Source: Synechococcus sp. PROS-7-1 (GTDB lineage: Bacteria; Cyanobacteriota; Cyanobacteriia; PCC-6307; Cyanobiaceae). From it: a stretch of DNA of 64,000 nt. The DNA is taken from NCBI RefSeq assembly GCF_014279795.1, contig NZ_CP047945.1, positions 888,572 to 952,571 on the forward strand, in the 5' to 3' direction. The stretch's first letter is position 1; each line of letters opens with the position of its first letter. The position numbers and the translations under genes were made by a program. The notes under the pieces are model-generated. The model had not been told where the DNA came from. It saw only the letters and a list, made by a program, of their open reading frames with translations, and ran no database searches. Shown here one piece after another: positions 28,484 through 37,598 of this stretch.

Positions 28484-31400
28484 GTAGCCGCCTCCGGAAG
28501 GATCGCAAGGAAGGCAATCACCTCAAAATCATCGATCCCGGCAAACTCGCCAGGCAACACGTGCGTTCCACCCGGCGCGAACAAGCTGGCGACGGCACGT
28601 TGTTCCGTCTTGCCGGCAACGGAACCCACTGCTGCTGCCAACAAGCGCTGGGCGTGACGCATGTCCGCGCCTTGCTTCGTGGCTTTGTCAAAGCGAGCAC
28701 AAGCCGCTTGGTTGGGTTGGTCCCGCCCACCACAGAGTCGCTTTAGCCGGTCAAGGATGCATTTGGCCTGGGTAAAGGGAAGCAGTACGGCACCGTCATC
28801 GCTCATGTGCACGAGGTAATGGGGTGCCATGGGGTACCCAGGCTCGAAAGCCTGCTTGGCAGCCTCGCCCTCGGCGCGAAGACAGAAGATGATGCCGGGG
28901 GGCAGATCGGCATCAGCCGTTGTGGTCACGGACATCGTGCCCAGCGGCAACGTGTCCAGCACCTCGGGGTGTGCCCGCCTGTACTCAGCGAGGTCGATGC
29001 GGAAGTCGCTCAGCGTCAGGTCGGCGATAGAAACGCCAGTGGAGAGGTCCTCGAGATCGATGACCGCGTCTTGGAGCTTCAGGAGCTGCTTACGCCGATA
29101 CTCAAGGTCATTCATCGGGTTTCCCGACTGCTGCTCGATCAGGTTCTCCTCGCCTGTGGCAGAGATGTCGAGCAAGACCATGCGCCCGCTGACGCGCTGT
29201 TCCAAGTTGATGTATTCCTCAAGTTCCATGTTTGGCCAGAAGTTGACCAGCTGAATCCGCTCGTTTGGTGAGCCAAGGCGGTCGATGCGACCGAAACGCT
29301 GGATGATCCGCACTGGATTCCAATGGATGTCGTAGTTGATCAGCCAATCGCAGTCCTGTAGGTTCTGCCCCTCTGAGATGCAGTCGGTGGCGATCAGCAG
29401 GTCGAGTTCACCCTCGTCCGCAAGCTCGGCAGGCCGTTCCTTTGCGCGTGGCGCAAAAGCAGACAGGATCGATCCCAAGTCCTTTCGCAGAAGCGGCAAA
29501 GTGGCTTGGTTGCTACCAGTGCCTGTGACCAAAGCCGTATGGATACCAAGAGTGTTGTTTGCCCACGGAGCAAGCTGCTCGTAGAGATATCTGGCGGTAT
29601 CGGCAAAGGCCGTGAAGACAATCAGCTTGCGGTTGCCGGGATTGATTGGCTGTTGGCACTTTTGATCAATCAGCTCGCGCAAGGCCTGGAGCTTGGCGTC
29701 CCGCTGTGGCTTTACGTCTTGGGCAGCTGCGACGAGCTTGACCAGCCTGTCGCGGTCTTCGCTCAGGTCCTGCTTCCAACGAACAAGGTCGACATCCTTG
29801 AGCAGGACTTTGACCTTGCGGCCCACGAGAAGGCTCTCAAAAGTTGGATCGTCAAGGTCCACATTCTCGATGTCTAGACCCTCGAGCTCATCAGCTTGTG
29901 CCTCGATGCGAGCCAGGGTGGCTTCTACGTCAGAGAGCTGGCGTTGCAACGTCAGAGCAAAGGATGAAACAGCGCTTTCCATTCGCTTGAGTACGTTGAC
30001 GCGCAGAAGATGGATCAGGCTCTCCTCGCGGTCTGCCTGGCGAAAGAAACCGCTGCCTCCCTTGACCTCGGTGCTGTACTTGCGGTCATAGGCCGCCTGC
30101 CTATGCGAGAGCACATAGCGCAATGGCGCATAGGAAGCCAGGTTCAATCGGCGGATCTCTCGATTGATGTCGGCAATGGGCAGGAAGGCCCCTGCACTAT
30201 CCACATCTGCCTTGATATTGATTGGCTGGAGACGATCAGGGAAACGACCTGTCTCGGCGGTGCCGTAGTACTTCTCGATGTGCCGCCTGGATCGCGCGAT
30301 CGTTAGATGGTCGAGCAGCGTGAAGTAGTCGAAGCCCAGCATCTCGACCAAAAGAGAGGGCGTACGGTCCGGCTCCTCCAGATCGAGCCAACGGTTGAAT
30401 TGCTTCTGCGCTAAGCGAGTGGTGGCGTCAATGCTGTTGATGCCATGGTCGATCAAAGCTCTGTCGTCACCTTCCGTCGCGAATGAAATTTGGTTGCGTA
30501 GGTCAGCAAGGCGATTGTTAACCGGGGTGGCCGACAACATGAGCACCCGTGTCTTCACTCCCTCGTGAATGATCTTGCGCATCAACCGGTCGTAGCGGGT
30601 CTCGCCTTCCGCTTGGGGCGTCTTCTTGTTTCGGAAGTTGTGCGATTCGTCGATGACGACGAGGTCGTAATTGCCCCAGTTCACATGGGCAAGATCAATG
30701 TCGCCCGATAGTCCAGCATCGCGTGAGAGGTCCGTGTGGTTCAGGACGTCATAGTTGAAGCGATCCGCAGCAAGGACATTCCGACGATCGTTTGCTATGT
30801 AGAGAGTCCAGTTGTCGCGAAGTCGTTTCGGGCAGAGGACCAAAACGCGGTCATTCCGCAATTCCTGGTACTTGATGATGGCCAGTGCCTCGAATGTCTT
30901 GCCGAGCCCAACGCTATCGGCAATGATGCATCCTCCAAACCTGTTGAGTTTGTCGATTGCGCCGATCACTCCATCACGCTGGAATTTGTAAAGCTTGTTC
31001 CAGACGACAGTCTGGCGGATTCCCGTCGCGGCGTTAACGATTTGATCTTCATCTAGTTGATCTTCTGGCTTGTGAAAAATGCTTTCGAGTATTAATGCAT
31101 AAATGCAGGCCGGGTCTTTATGGTTCGCTATTGTCTGCAGGTGCTCAATGAGTGCATTTTTCGCTGTTTCGTCTTCTAGGGCATCCCATTGTTCCTTGAA
31201 CCATGTGTTAATTGCCTTTGCTTCTTCCTCGCTTTCAGATGCTTGAATTAGATTGAGCGGATTTCCGGGAGATAATCCAAGCCCGGAGTCGCTTAGCGAG
31301 AGCGAGCCTATTAGCGCTTTGATTGGTTTTTGGCCTGAGTCTCTGATGACAAATGCGCCCTGGGGTATATTCGTTTTCGCGTTGCGTATTTGAAAATCTT

Positions 31401-31674
31401 TTTCTGCAAGGTTGAGGATTTGTTTGGTTATCCAGCGCAAGCGAAGTGTGTTTCGTGAGTGCCTTTCTTCTGTGGATCCTGTTGTTTTGAGGTCTGATCC
31501 CTTGGGGGCGAGGATTAGTTGGAACTTTTGAAAATTATATTCACTTTGCAAGAGCCGTGAAAACGCAAAAATAGAAAAGCTGTTCGTTATGCCGCAAAGC
31601 TCTTCTCCTTGGCTTGAAGTTGCTTGGATCTCGTCAATTGCTCTGTTATTTGCTGAGTTTTTTATGAATCTCAT
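28480..31674 (-). CDS. SNF2-family helicase with degenerate PLD-like N-terminus
   Basis: 1064 residues. Helicase core: Walker A ADSVGLGKTFEALAI, motif II VVIDESHNFRNKK, motif III MLSATPVNNR, motif V ATDCISEGQNLQDCD and motif VI QRFGRIDRLGS. The first 170 residues resemble a phospholipase-D-like domain (ALIGSLSLSDSGLGL where active members have GSxNLTxxGL), but no HKD catalytic set is visible, so it is probably inactive. That N-terminal 600 bases is much richer in A+T than the rest. ATP-driven DNA translocation in a defence complex is inferred. Overlaps both neighbours by 4 bases. Confidence 0.9.
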   Translation of the reverse strand: MRFIKNSANNRAIDEIQATSSQGEELCGITNSFSIFAFSRLLQSEYNFQKFQLILAPKGSDLKTTGSTEERHSRNTLRLRWITKQILNLAEKDFQIRNAKTNIPQGAFVIRDSGQKPIKALIGSLSLSDSGLGLSPGNPLNLIQASESEEEAKAINTWFKEQWDALEDETAKNALIEHLQTIANHKDPACIYALILESIFHKPEDQLDEDQIVNAATGIRQTVVWNKLYKFQRDGVIGAIDKLNRFGGCIIADSVGLGKTFEALAIIKYQELRNDRVLVLCPKRLRDNWTLYIANDRRNVLAADRFNYDVLNHTDLSRDAGLSGDIDLAHVNWGNYDLVVIDESHNFRNKKTPQAEGETRYDRLMRKIIHEGVKTRVLMLSATPVNNRLADLRNQISFATEGDDRALIDHGINSIDATTRLAQKQFNRWLDLEEPDRTPSLLVEMLGFDYFTLLDHLTIARSRRHIEKYYGTAETGRFPDRLQPINIKADVDSAGAFLPIADINREIRRLNLASYAPLRYVLSHRQAAYDRKYSTEVKGGSGFFRQADREESLIHLLRVNVLKRMESAVSSFALTLQRQLSDVEATLARIEAQADELEGLDIENVDLDDPTFESLLVGRKVKVLLKDVDLVRWKQDLSEDRDRLVKLVAAAQDVKPQRDAKLQALRELIDQKCQQPINPGNRKLIVFTAFADTARYLYEQLAPWANNTLGIHTALVTGTGSNQATLPLLRKDLGSILSAFAPRAKERPAELADEGELDLLIATDCISEGQNLQDCDWLINYDIHWNPVRIIQRFGRIDRLGSPNERIQLVNFWPNMELEEYINLEQRVSGRMVLLDISATGEENLIEQQSGNPMNDLEYRRKQLLKLQDAVIDLEDLSTGVSIADLTLSDFRIDLAEYRRAHPEVLDTLPLGTMSVTTTADADLPPGIIFCLRAEGEAAKQAFEPGYPMAPHYLVHMSDDGAVLLPFTQAKCILDRLKRLCGGRDQPNQAACARFDKATKQGADMRHAQRLLAAAVGSVAGKTEQRAVASLFAPGGTHVLPGEFAGIDDFEVIAFLAILPEAAT

Positions 31675-34600
31675 GGCATTGATCCGTTGGCTTCGATTGA
31701 GGGATAATTAGAGTTTTGTCTGTTTTTCCTTGTGCCGATAAGGCACAACTGATTGATCTGCTCGGCCTCCGCCACCGTGTTGGCGACGCCACTGGCTAGG
31801 CCAGGTGAGCCCACCACGATCGAGAGGCATTGGGCGCGGCTGATTGCCACGTTCAACCGGTTGGGCTCCAGCAGAAAGCTCAACCCCCTCGGTGCTTCAT
31901 CGCCGCTGCTCGCCGTGAGCGAGTGAATGGCAACCGGGGCTTCCTGGCCCTGGAACTTGTCCACCGTGCCCACCCGGGCTTTGCCAGCCAGCCGTTGCTG
32001 CAGCCGGTTCACCTGCACGTTGTAGGGAGCCGTCACCAGGATTGTGTCTGGCGTGAGCGTGCCTGCTGCGATGCCCCCGGCTTTGGCGTGTTGATAGCTG
32101 CCCCCCAGCAGGGCATCCACCAGCGATTCGATGCGGTTGATTTCTTCTTCGCTGCAGACGCTGTTGCCGCTGTGCGCCACCGGATCAAACACCAGGCCTT
32201 GTCCTTGTAATAGCTGCCCATCACTGCTTTGCCAGGGTTTGGCCCATGTGATGCAATTTCTGCCATTGGCGGGGCTGGCCTGCAGCCGGCCCTCATAAAA
32301 CAAGGCACTCACCATTGCGGTGAGGCTTGGTTCCATCCGCCAGCTGGTGGAGAGAAACACGCCGCGATCGCTTGGCACCACCGAGGCGCCTTCCATCCAG
32401 TACTCCAGGCAGCTCTGGCCTGACTCCCCGGGGTGATCGGCCTGGGAGGGCTGGGCCAACTGCTGTTGATCGCCCACCAGCAGGATCGAGCGGGCACAAC
32501 GCGCCATGACCAGCAGATTGGCGAGCGACATCTGCCCCGCCTCATCCACCACCAGCCAATCGAACTGCTCTGCCAGCTCCTCTTTGCAGAACATCCAGGT
32601 GGTGCCGCCCACCACCGCCATGGCCTCCGAGAGTTGGCCGGGCTTCACAACGCTGATGCCTGCCGCGCTCAGCGCTTCTTCTTTGCTGTTGTTGCACTTC
32701 ACCACCTCGCCGGCCACCCCTGCAGCGCTGCAGGTGCTCTTGGCTTTTTTGAGCAGGTTGTTGATGGCGGCATGGCCGTTGGAGCTGATTGCCACCCGTT
32801 GGCCTGAGGCCACCAGTTGGGCGATCACCTGGCCGGTGACGGTGGTTTTACCCGTGCCCGGTGGGCCCTGCAGCGCCAGGCTGATGCCTGAGTGCTCCTG
32901 CAGGAAACCCGCCAGGGCATCAGCAACCGCGTTGGGATCTCCGGCAATGGCTGCATTGAGCTCTTGCAGTGCCGGCAGCGGTTGCCGTTCCAGCAGTTGC
33001 AGGATTGCCGGCGGGATCGCCTGGTGCTCGTGCACCCACGCCATGGCCTGCTCTTCCAGCCGTTCGCGCAGGCTTTTGCTGATGTCGGCCGGCACCTTGA
33101 TCACCGAGGTGGCGTCTTTGGGGATGCCTTCGCCTTCGCCGTTGGCGAGGCGTTGATCGCGCTTGCTCCAGGGCAGCTTCAGGCTCAGCGTTCCCCGTTC
33201 GGCATCGAGCGCATCCACATCCAGCTTCAGGCCAGTGGCGGGCAGTTCAACGGTGAGCCGGCTGTCGCCATCGCCGGCATGCAATTTCAGCGTTTGGCTG
33301 GGGTCAAAGCGGAAGTGGTGGATGTCGGCGCCGGTGCGGGCACTGGGGCGTTCGTCCATCCCCACCCATTGGGCGTCGGCGATCGCTTCGCCGTCGTCGA
33401 TCAGCTCCGATGGACTGAGTTCGGCCTTGGACCGGCGATCGAAATAGGCCCACCAGCCCACCTTGGCTTCGCGGTGGTGGAACGGCAGCAGCTGAGCCAG
33501 CAGCCTGTGGGCCCGCCAGCTCATCCCGCGCGGCCCCAGTTCACCTTCATCAACCAGGTGATCGGGGATCTCCTCGAGCAGCTGTTGGCTGAGCAACTCG
33601 AGGGGTTGCGGTTCCCGTGGCTCCTGATCAGCCTCATCCAGGGGCTGCTGCAGGGGTTGCTCCGGCAGGCCTTGCTCACGCCTGAGCTTCAGCAGCCAGT
33701 CGTGCAGGAACACGGTGCTTTCGCAGTCTTCGCGGTTGTAGTCCTCAATCGCCTGCAGCTTCGGGCTGGCGTCCGGCGATTCACCCGGTATCTCCGGCTC
33801 GCCGGAGAGTTGCCAGTGCAGGTAGGCCACCACCGAATCGCCGGCGTTGGTCACCCCCGCCTGGCGTTGCTCCATATAAAGGTGCTCCACCTTCTTGATC
33901 GAGTAGCTCGGCTCACCCAGCACGATCGCGCTGGTCACCACCGGCAGCAGGTCCACCAGCAGGCCGCTGCGCAGCCAGTCGTCGATCTCGGCTTCCCGGG
34001 TGGCGTGCTGCTGCGCCAGACGCCGCATCGCCGTTTTCTCGTAGGCCGCGTAGTGGTAGACGTGCAGGCCCGGATGGCTCCGCCGCCGCGCTTCCACCCA
34101 ATCGACCCAGGCAGCAAAGGCTGCTTTTTCTTCGGCCTCACTGTGGGCCCACCAGCCCTTGAAGCGGGGCTTGTCCTCCGGACTGTCGCGATAGCAAGCA
34201 CCGAAGAGGTATTCGAGCTTGGTTCCCGCCACGGAATCCTGGATGCCCTCCATGTCGAACCAGATGTCGCCGGGATCCGCTGCCGGCAAGGCAGACAATC
34301 CTTTGCCCGCCACCAGCGGCCGAAGCCGAAAGGCCGGGCGGCCGTCAGAACCCACAGGGGTGAGTTGCAGTTCGGCTTGTTGGCGCAGCTCATGCAACGC
34401 CTCGCCAGACAGCCCTTTCACGCTGCTGCCAGCCGGCAACGCCGCCAGCTGCTCGATTGTGTTGATACCGTCGGCGCGCAGTTTCTGGCGTTGGCTCTGG
34501 CGCATGCCCGCCACCAGCATCAGATCACGCTGCTGCTTGAGCCGTTCGTCGATGAAGGCCGTCCAGCTGCCGTGATCACCCGGGGCATCTTCCGGTGGCT

Positions 34601-35204
34601 GGCTTGGGTCAAAGCTCTGTTGAAACGCCGTGAAGCGTTGGCGCAGCAGTTGGTACCAGGCCCAGAATTGATCGGTGGCGTAGTGCTGAAACTTGCCGCC
34701 ACCCAGGTACAGCTCGAACTGATCGGGGCGATGTCCCAGCAGCGGCGTGAGCAGTTCGCAGTAGGCCGAGGCCTGCACCAGGAAGGTGGTTTTCGGCTTA
34801 CTTGCCAGCTTGCATTCGATCGGGATGTAGCTCCAATCGCCCAGGGCCGATGGCTGCTCGATCTTGCGCAACAGATCGGCACTGCCGCGCATGCCGCCAT
34901 GGCACAGCGAGGCCTGATGGATGAAGTCCACTCCTTCTGCCATCGCAGCCTGGGTGGCGGCGTAATCGGCCTCGCTTTGTTTGCCTGGTAGGCGGGCAAT
35001 CCGGTGCCCTTCCTTCTCCAGCTTCTCGAGCAAGACCTGCTCGTGGCGCAGGCCATCGGCAAACAGTTGCTGATCCAGCTCACTCACCGCTGGCTTGTTG
35101 CCATCAAACAGCTTGCGAGCTTCCAGCTCCTGCCACCACGCCCCGATCACCGGGCTGATCGAGAACAGCGACAGCTGGCTAGGGGTGATCAGGCGAGTGG
35201 GCAT
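31671..35204 (-). CDS. RecB-like / DEDD exonuclease - SF1 helicase fusion (TM0106 family)
   Basis: 1177 residues in three parts. (1) Residues 1-220: RecB/Cas4-like nuclease, with IECKLASKPKTTFLVQASAY and the start SLFSISPVIGAWW. (2) About 300-540: RNase H-like DEDD exonuclease (DIWFDMEGIQD, HYAAYEKTAMRRLAQQ, EDYNREDCESTVFLHDWL). (3) About 770-1150: SF1 helicase with GPPGTGKTTVTGQVI, VVDEAGQMSLANLL and a late VGTVDKFQGQEAPV. Such TM0106-type fusions are known but poorly characterised. First gene of the operon; its stop overlaps the SNF2 start by 4 bases, which ties it to the restriction genes. Confidence 0.88.
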   Translation of the reverse strand: MPTRLITPSQLSLFSISPVIGAWWQELEARKLFDGNKPAVSELDQQLFADGLRHEQVLLEKLEKEGHRIARLPGKQSEADYAATQAAMAEGVDFIHQASLCHGGMRGSADLLRKIEQPSALGDWSYIPIECKLASKPKTTFLVQASAYCELLTPLLGHRPDQFELYLGGGKFQHYATDQFWAWYQLLRQRFTAFQQSFDPSQPPEDAPGDHGSWTAFIDERLKQQRDLMLVAGMRQSQRQKLRADGINTIEQLAALPAGSSVKGLSGEALHELRQQAELQLTPVGSDGRPAFRLRPLVAGKGLSALPAADPGDIWFDMEGIQDSVAGTKLEYLFGACYRDSPEDKPRFKGWWAHSEAEEKAAFAAWVDWVEARRRSHPGLHVYHYAAYEKTAMRRLAQQHATREAEIDDWLRSGLLVDLLPVVTSAIVLGEPSYSIKKVEHLYMEQRQAGVTNAGDSVVAYLHWQLSGEPEIPGESPDASPKLQAIEDYNREDCESTVFLHDWLLKLRREQGLPEQPLQQPLDEADQEPREPQPLELLSQQLLEEIPDHLVDEGELGPRGMSWRAHRLLAQLLPFHHREAKVGWWAYFDRRSKAELSPSELIDDGEAIADAQWVGMDERPSARTGADIHHFRFDPSQTLKLHAGDGDSRLTVELPATGLKLDVDALDAERGTLSLKLPWSKRDQRLANGEGEGIPKDATSVIKVPADISKSLRERLEEQAMAWVHEHQAIPPAILQLLERQPLPALQELNAAIAGDPNAVADALAGFLQEHSGISLALQGPPGTGKTTVTGQVIAQLVASGQRVAISSNGHAAINNLLKKAKSTCSAAGVAGEVVKCNNSKEEALSAAGISVVKPGQLSEAMAVVGGTTWMFCKEELAEQFDWLVVDEAGQMSLANLLVMARCARSILLVGDQQQLAQPSQADHPGESGQSCLEYWMEGASVVPSDRGVFLSTSWRMEPSLTAMVSALFYEGRLQASPANGRNCITWAKPWQSSDGQLLQGQGLVFDPVAHSGNSVCSEEEINRIESLVDALLGGSYQHAKAGGIAAGTLTPDTILVTAPYNVQVNRLQQRLAGKARVGTVDKFQGQEAPVAIHSLTASSGDEAPRGLSFLLEPNRLNVAISRAQCLSIVVGSPGLASGVANTVAEAEQINQLCLIGTRKNRQNSNYPSIEANGSMP

Positions 35205-35252
35205 GGCTGCTTGTTGGCCCTTCCATTTTTTTGCATTGGCCCATTTCTCGCA

Positions 35253-35268
35253 TCACCCAAATGGGTGA
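35253..35268. repeat. Intergenic palindrome upstream of the defence operon
   Basis: Perfect arms TCACCC / GGGTGA around AAAT, 49 bases before the first operon gene. A second palindrome of the family follows at 35285. Candidate operator. Confidence 0.55.
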
Positions 35269-35284
35269 GTGCAGGGAGGCCCTA

Positions 35285-35304
35285 TCTCCCCTAATTGGGG
35301 GATG
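35285..35304. repeat. Intergenic palindrome (TCCCC-N4-GGGGA type)
   Basis: TCTCCCC and GGGGGA arms around TAAT/T, followed by ATGTTTTG. It lies between the start of the five-gene operon and the stop of the DUF6998 gene. Same family as the perfect palindrome at 35999. Confidence 0.6.
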
Positions 35305-35328
35305 TTTTGATGGAGTTGCCATCGAAGC

Positions 35329-35829
35329 TCAATTCAGCGCCTTCTTTTGGTAAGCCAATGCGTTGCCGCTTGGTTGCAGCTGAAGTTCGAGTGGAATCTT
35401 TCGTGCTAGCCGTTCGAGTGGTCCTCTTGACACAAACGCCACGCCACCGCTTTTTGGTGTGGGTTGCCGAATGCCCCAGGCCAGCACCATGGGGCCATTA
35501 AAGATCACTTCGCAAGTGCCGTTGGCGTGAAGGAGGCCTGCTAACAAATAAATGTCGTCATCAGGTTGCCCATGCCCAAGCGGGATGCCAACCCCTCGGC
35601 TCGTTGTGGTTTTGATTTGTACCTTTGTGCCGTCGGCGGTGTGGGCATCGATACCCTTGCGCATCGGTGGTGTGAGTTCCAGCCCAAAGCGATCGGCGAT
35701 CAGCAGTTCTCCAAGGTTTCCAAGTTGTTGTCCTGCAGGCAAAAGCCCTCTCCCGGGTAATGCGGCTTCCAGCTGATTGGAGATCTTGAATAACTCTTGG
35801 ATGAGCTGGCGTACTTTGCTGTTGTTCAT
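35329..35829 (-). CDS. DUF6998-like restriction-endonuclease-fold protein
   Basis: 166 residues. An N-terminal helix is followed by GNLGELLIADRFGLELT and GIDAHTADGTKVQIKTTTSR, giving the E...D...xxK arrangement of a PD-(D/E)xK nuclease fold (acid in NLGE, D in GIDAH, K in VQIK). The family is predicted nuclease-like and of unknown substrate. It stands upstream of the restriction operon on the same strand, 124 bases away with two palindromes between, so it may or may not be co-transcribed. Confidence 0.75.
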   Translation of the reverse strand: MNNSKVRQLIQELFKISNQLEAALPGRGLLPAGQQLGNLGELLIADRFGLELTPPMRKGIDAHTADGTKVQIKTTTSRGVGIPLGHGQPDDDIYLLAGLLHANGTCEVIFNGPMVLAWGIRQPTPKSGGVAFVSRGPLERLARKIPLELQLQPSGNALAYQKKALN

Positions 35830-35998
35830 CGGCTTTATTTGATAAAGGATTTAAGATCGAATTCACGTCGAGATACTCTTGGCGCAAAGTCGTGAGGTTG
35901 TCGAGGTGGCGGAAAGCTTTTTGAGGTGTTGTAAGTCAAAACTTCGATCTGCATCCTCAACAAATCTCGCTTCTTCATTGTTCACCGGATGAGCATGA

Positions 35999-36026
35999 CA
36001 AACATCCCTCAACTGAGGGATGTTTG
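35999..36026. repeat. Perfect 12-bp inverted repeat
   Basis: Arms CAAACATCCCTC and GAGGGATGTTTG around AACT. The 16-base core TCCCTCAACTGAGGGA recurs, on the other strand, at 53721-53736. It lies in the promoter region of the plus-strand gene at 36089 and of the minus-strand gene at 35329. A dimeric-regulator binding site is likely; a hairpin function in RNA is the alternative. Confidence 0.75.
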
Positions 36027-36088
36027 TTGGGTGTGATTGGGCAATTCTGGGGGAGTTCATTCCTGTTTCCCCAATCACGATTGAGGCC

Positions 36089-36388
36089 ATGCGTGAGATT
36101 CCGAACCGTGAGCTCATTGCTGAGCGCATTCCTGCTGCTGATGGCAATCGCCATCGCTTGATTTGCTTCGCGCATACGTTCAATGGCTATGCGTTCTTGG
36201 GTGGTGAGGAGCCTTTAGAGCGCCTGTCTGGTGATTGGTCTGATCTGAGCCTTAGTGAGCTGCGCTGTCTGCTGTTTTGGCAGGTGCGCAGTGATCGTTG
36301 GAGCGGAGGCCACTCCACGGATTGGGCTTCGCTGTGGAATCTCTTGGATGTGATTCGAAGCAGGGTTGAAGCCGGCGAGCTGGATTGA
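36089..36388 (+). CDS. Hypothetical protein
   Basis: 99 residues from the ATG giving MREIPNRELIAERIPAADGN. A longer start at 36020 exists but is less likely. No domain recognised; moderately tryptophan-rich, soluble (RSDRWSGGHSTDWASLWNLL). It is preceded by the perfect palindrome at 35999. Confidence 0.55.
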   Translation: MREIPNRELIAERIPAADGNRHRLICFAHTFNGYAFLGGEEPLERLSGDWSDLSLSELRCLLFWQVRSDRWSGGHSTDWASLWNLLDVIRSRVEAGELD

Positions 36389-36406
36389 GCACCTGGGGGG
36401 TGAGGC

Positions 36407-36964
36407 TTAGCCCTGGCCCCACTCCAGAACGCTCAGCTCGGCTCTTGCGCCTAACAGCCCCCGCAGGCGATCCGCGGCCTGATGTTGTTTGGCACTGAGC
36501 GCGTCTTTCCCGCTCAGTTTCAGCTCCTGCAGGCTGATCCTGCCGTCGTCCCAGAAGGCCACCACATCCGGAAAGCCTCCGATCCGGCCTTCGCTTGCGG
36601 CCATGAATTGATCTATCAGACCATGGATCGGTTCATCGCTGCCGGCTCCGTACCAATCGGCGCGCATCACCCCCTGGCGCCCTTCCCAGGCCTCCACCAC
36701 ATAGGCCGATCGTGCTCCAGCATTGATCCATTCCTGAGCCGCGAGCGCAGCCGGTGGAATCGGCGCCCCCAGCTCCTGGGCCACATGGGTTTCCCAAAGC
36801 GTTTCCGCATTGGCGGCGGGCAGATCGAACCAGCGACTGGTGGGCGTCAACTCCTTCAGGCGCCGGTAAGGGCAACGGGGTACAGGCCGCCAGTGCGGTC
36901 GTTGCTGCAACGGCACGGCCTGGTTGCCGTAGGCAATGGTGGTGATCACAAGGTCAGCGGTCAT
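36407..36964 (-). CDS. PD-(D/E)xK (VRR-NUC-like) nuclease-fold protein
   Basis: 185 residues. The C-terminal GGFPDVVAFWDDGRISLQEL followed by KLSGKDALSAKQHQAADRL shows the PD...ExK catalytic set of VRR-NUC/Holliday-junction-resolvase-type nucleases. The N-terminal half (CPYRRLKELTPTSRWFDL) has no known domain. It overlaps the upstream HD gene by 11 bases and is the end of a small minus-strand operon. The substrate is unknown. Confidence 0.65.
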   Translation of the reverse strand: MTADLVITTIAYGNQAVPLQQRPHWRPVPRCPYRRLKELTPTSRWFDLPAANAETLWETHVAQELGAPIPPAALAAQEWINAGARSAYVVEAWEGRQGVMRADWYGAGSDEPIHGLIDQFMAASEGRIGGFPDVVAFWDDGRISLQELKLSGKDALSAKQHQAADRLRGLLGARAELSVLEWGQG

Positions 36965-37598
36965 GACGTTCGGGGTAGGTGTTGATCCAGGTTTCGGTCG
37001 TTGATTCCGTTGGAATCAGCTGCTGATAGGCGTTGCTGCTGAGGATGTCGTTCACCGCTTCGCCCAGCCGCTCCACTGAGCGGCTGTCGGGCAGGCGATC
37101 CACCAGCTCCTGATGCATCCGCTGCAGATACCAGGCACTGCCATCGAGGCCGGCACTGAACTTGCTCCACATCGCTGGATCGCGCCGGGCATCCAGCACC
37201 ATGTCGCCAGCGTTGTGCGCCTTGTCGGCGGCGGTCACCAGCAGTGATGTCAACGGTTTGCCGGCGAGGGACTCGAGATAGCGCGTCTTGCGCAGCAGCC
37301 ACGGCTCTTTCACGCCAGGCGCTGCATCGTGAGAGGTGTCGGTGCAGTCGCGCACGATGTCGGCAACCGCACCACCGAAACGTTCGGCGATTGAAGCGTG
37401 GCTCTGGCCGGCGTCTTCGATGGCGTCGTGCAGTAGAGCAGCGATCGCCTGGTCTTCATTGCCGCCGTCTTCCCAAACCAGGGCGCTGACGCTGATTAGG
37501 TGGGAGATGTAGGGCACATCTTTGCCTTTGCGTCGCTGTTGGCGGTGGAGTTCGTCGGCCCACTGGAGAGCTTCGCCGTAGCGAGGGGTGATGGTCAT
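36954..37598 (-). CDS. HD-domain phosphohydrolase (RelA/SpoT-hydrolase-like)
   Basis: 214 residues. YISHLISVSALVWEDGGNED, then AALLHDAIEDAGQSHASI, has the HD metal motif (HD and preceding His) and the ED of (p)ppGpp hydrolases. A later VTAADKAHNAGDMV carries the second Asp-containing helix. No synthetase domain is present, so this is a stand-alone hydrolase-like protein. Alarmone or other nucleotide cleavage is inferred. Start overlaps the stop of the SAP-like gene by 1 base. Confidence 0.82.
   Translation of the reverse strand: MTITPRYGEALQWADELHRQQRRKGKDVPYISHLISVSALVWEDGGNEDQAIAALLHDAIEDAGQSHASIAERFGGAVADIVRDCTDTSHDAAPGVKEPWLLRKTRYLESLAGKPLTSLLVTAADKAHNAGDMVLDARRDPAMWSKFSAGLDGSAWYLQRMHQELVDRLPDSRSVERLGEAVNDILSSNAYQQLIPTESTTETWINTYPERHDR

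Noticed and set aside
32892-34991. 699-codon plus-strand frame
   Set aside because: Antisense shadow of the RecB-like/SF1 helicase gene in GC-rich DNA; no start region or domain.
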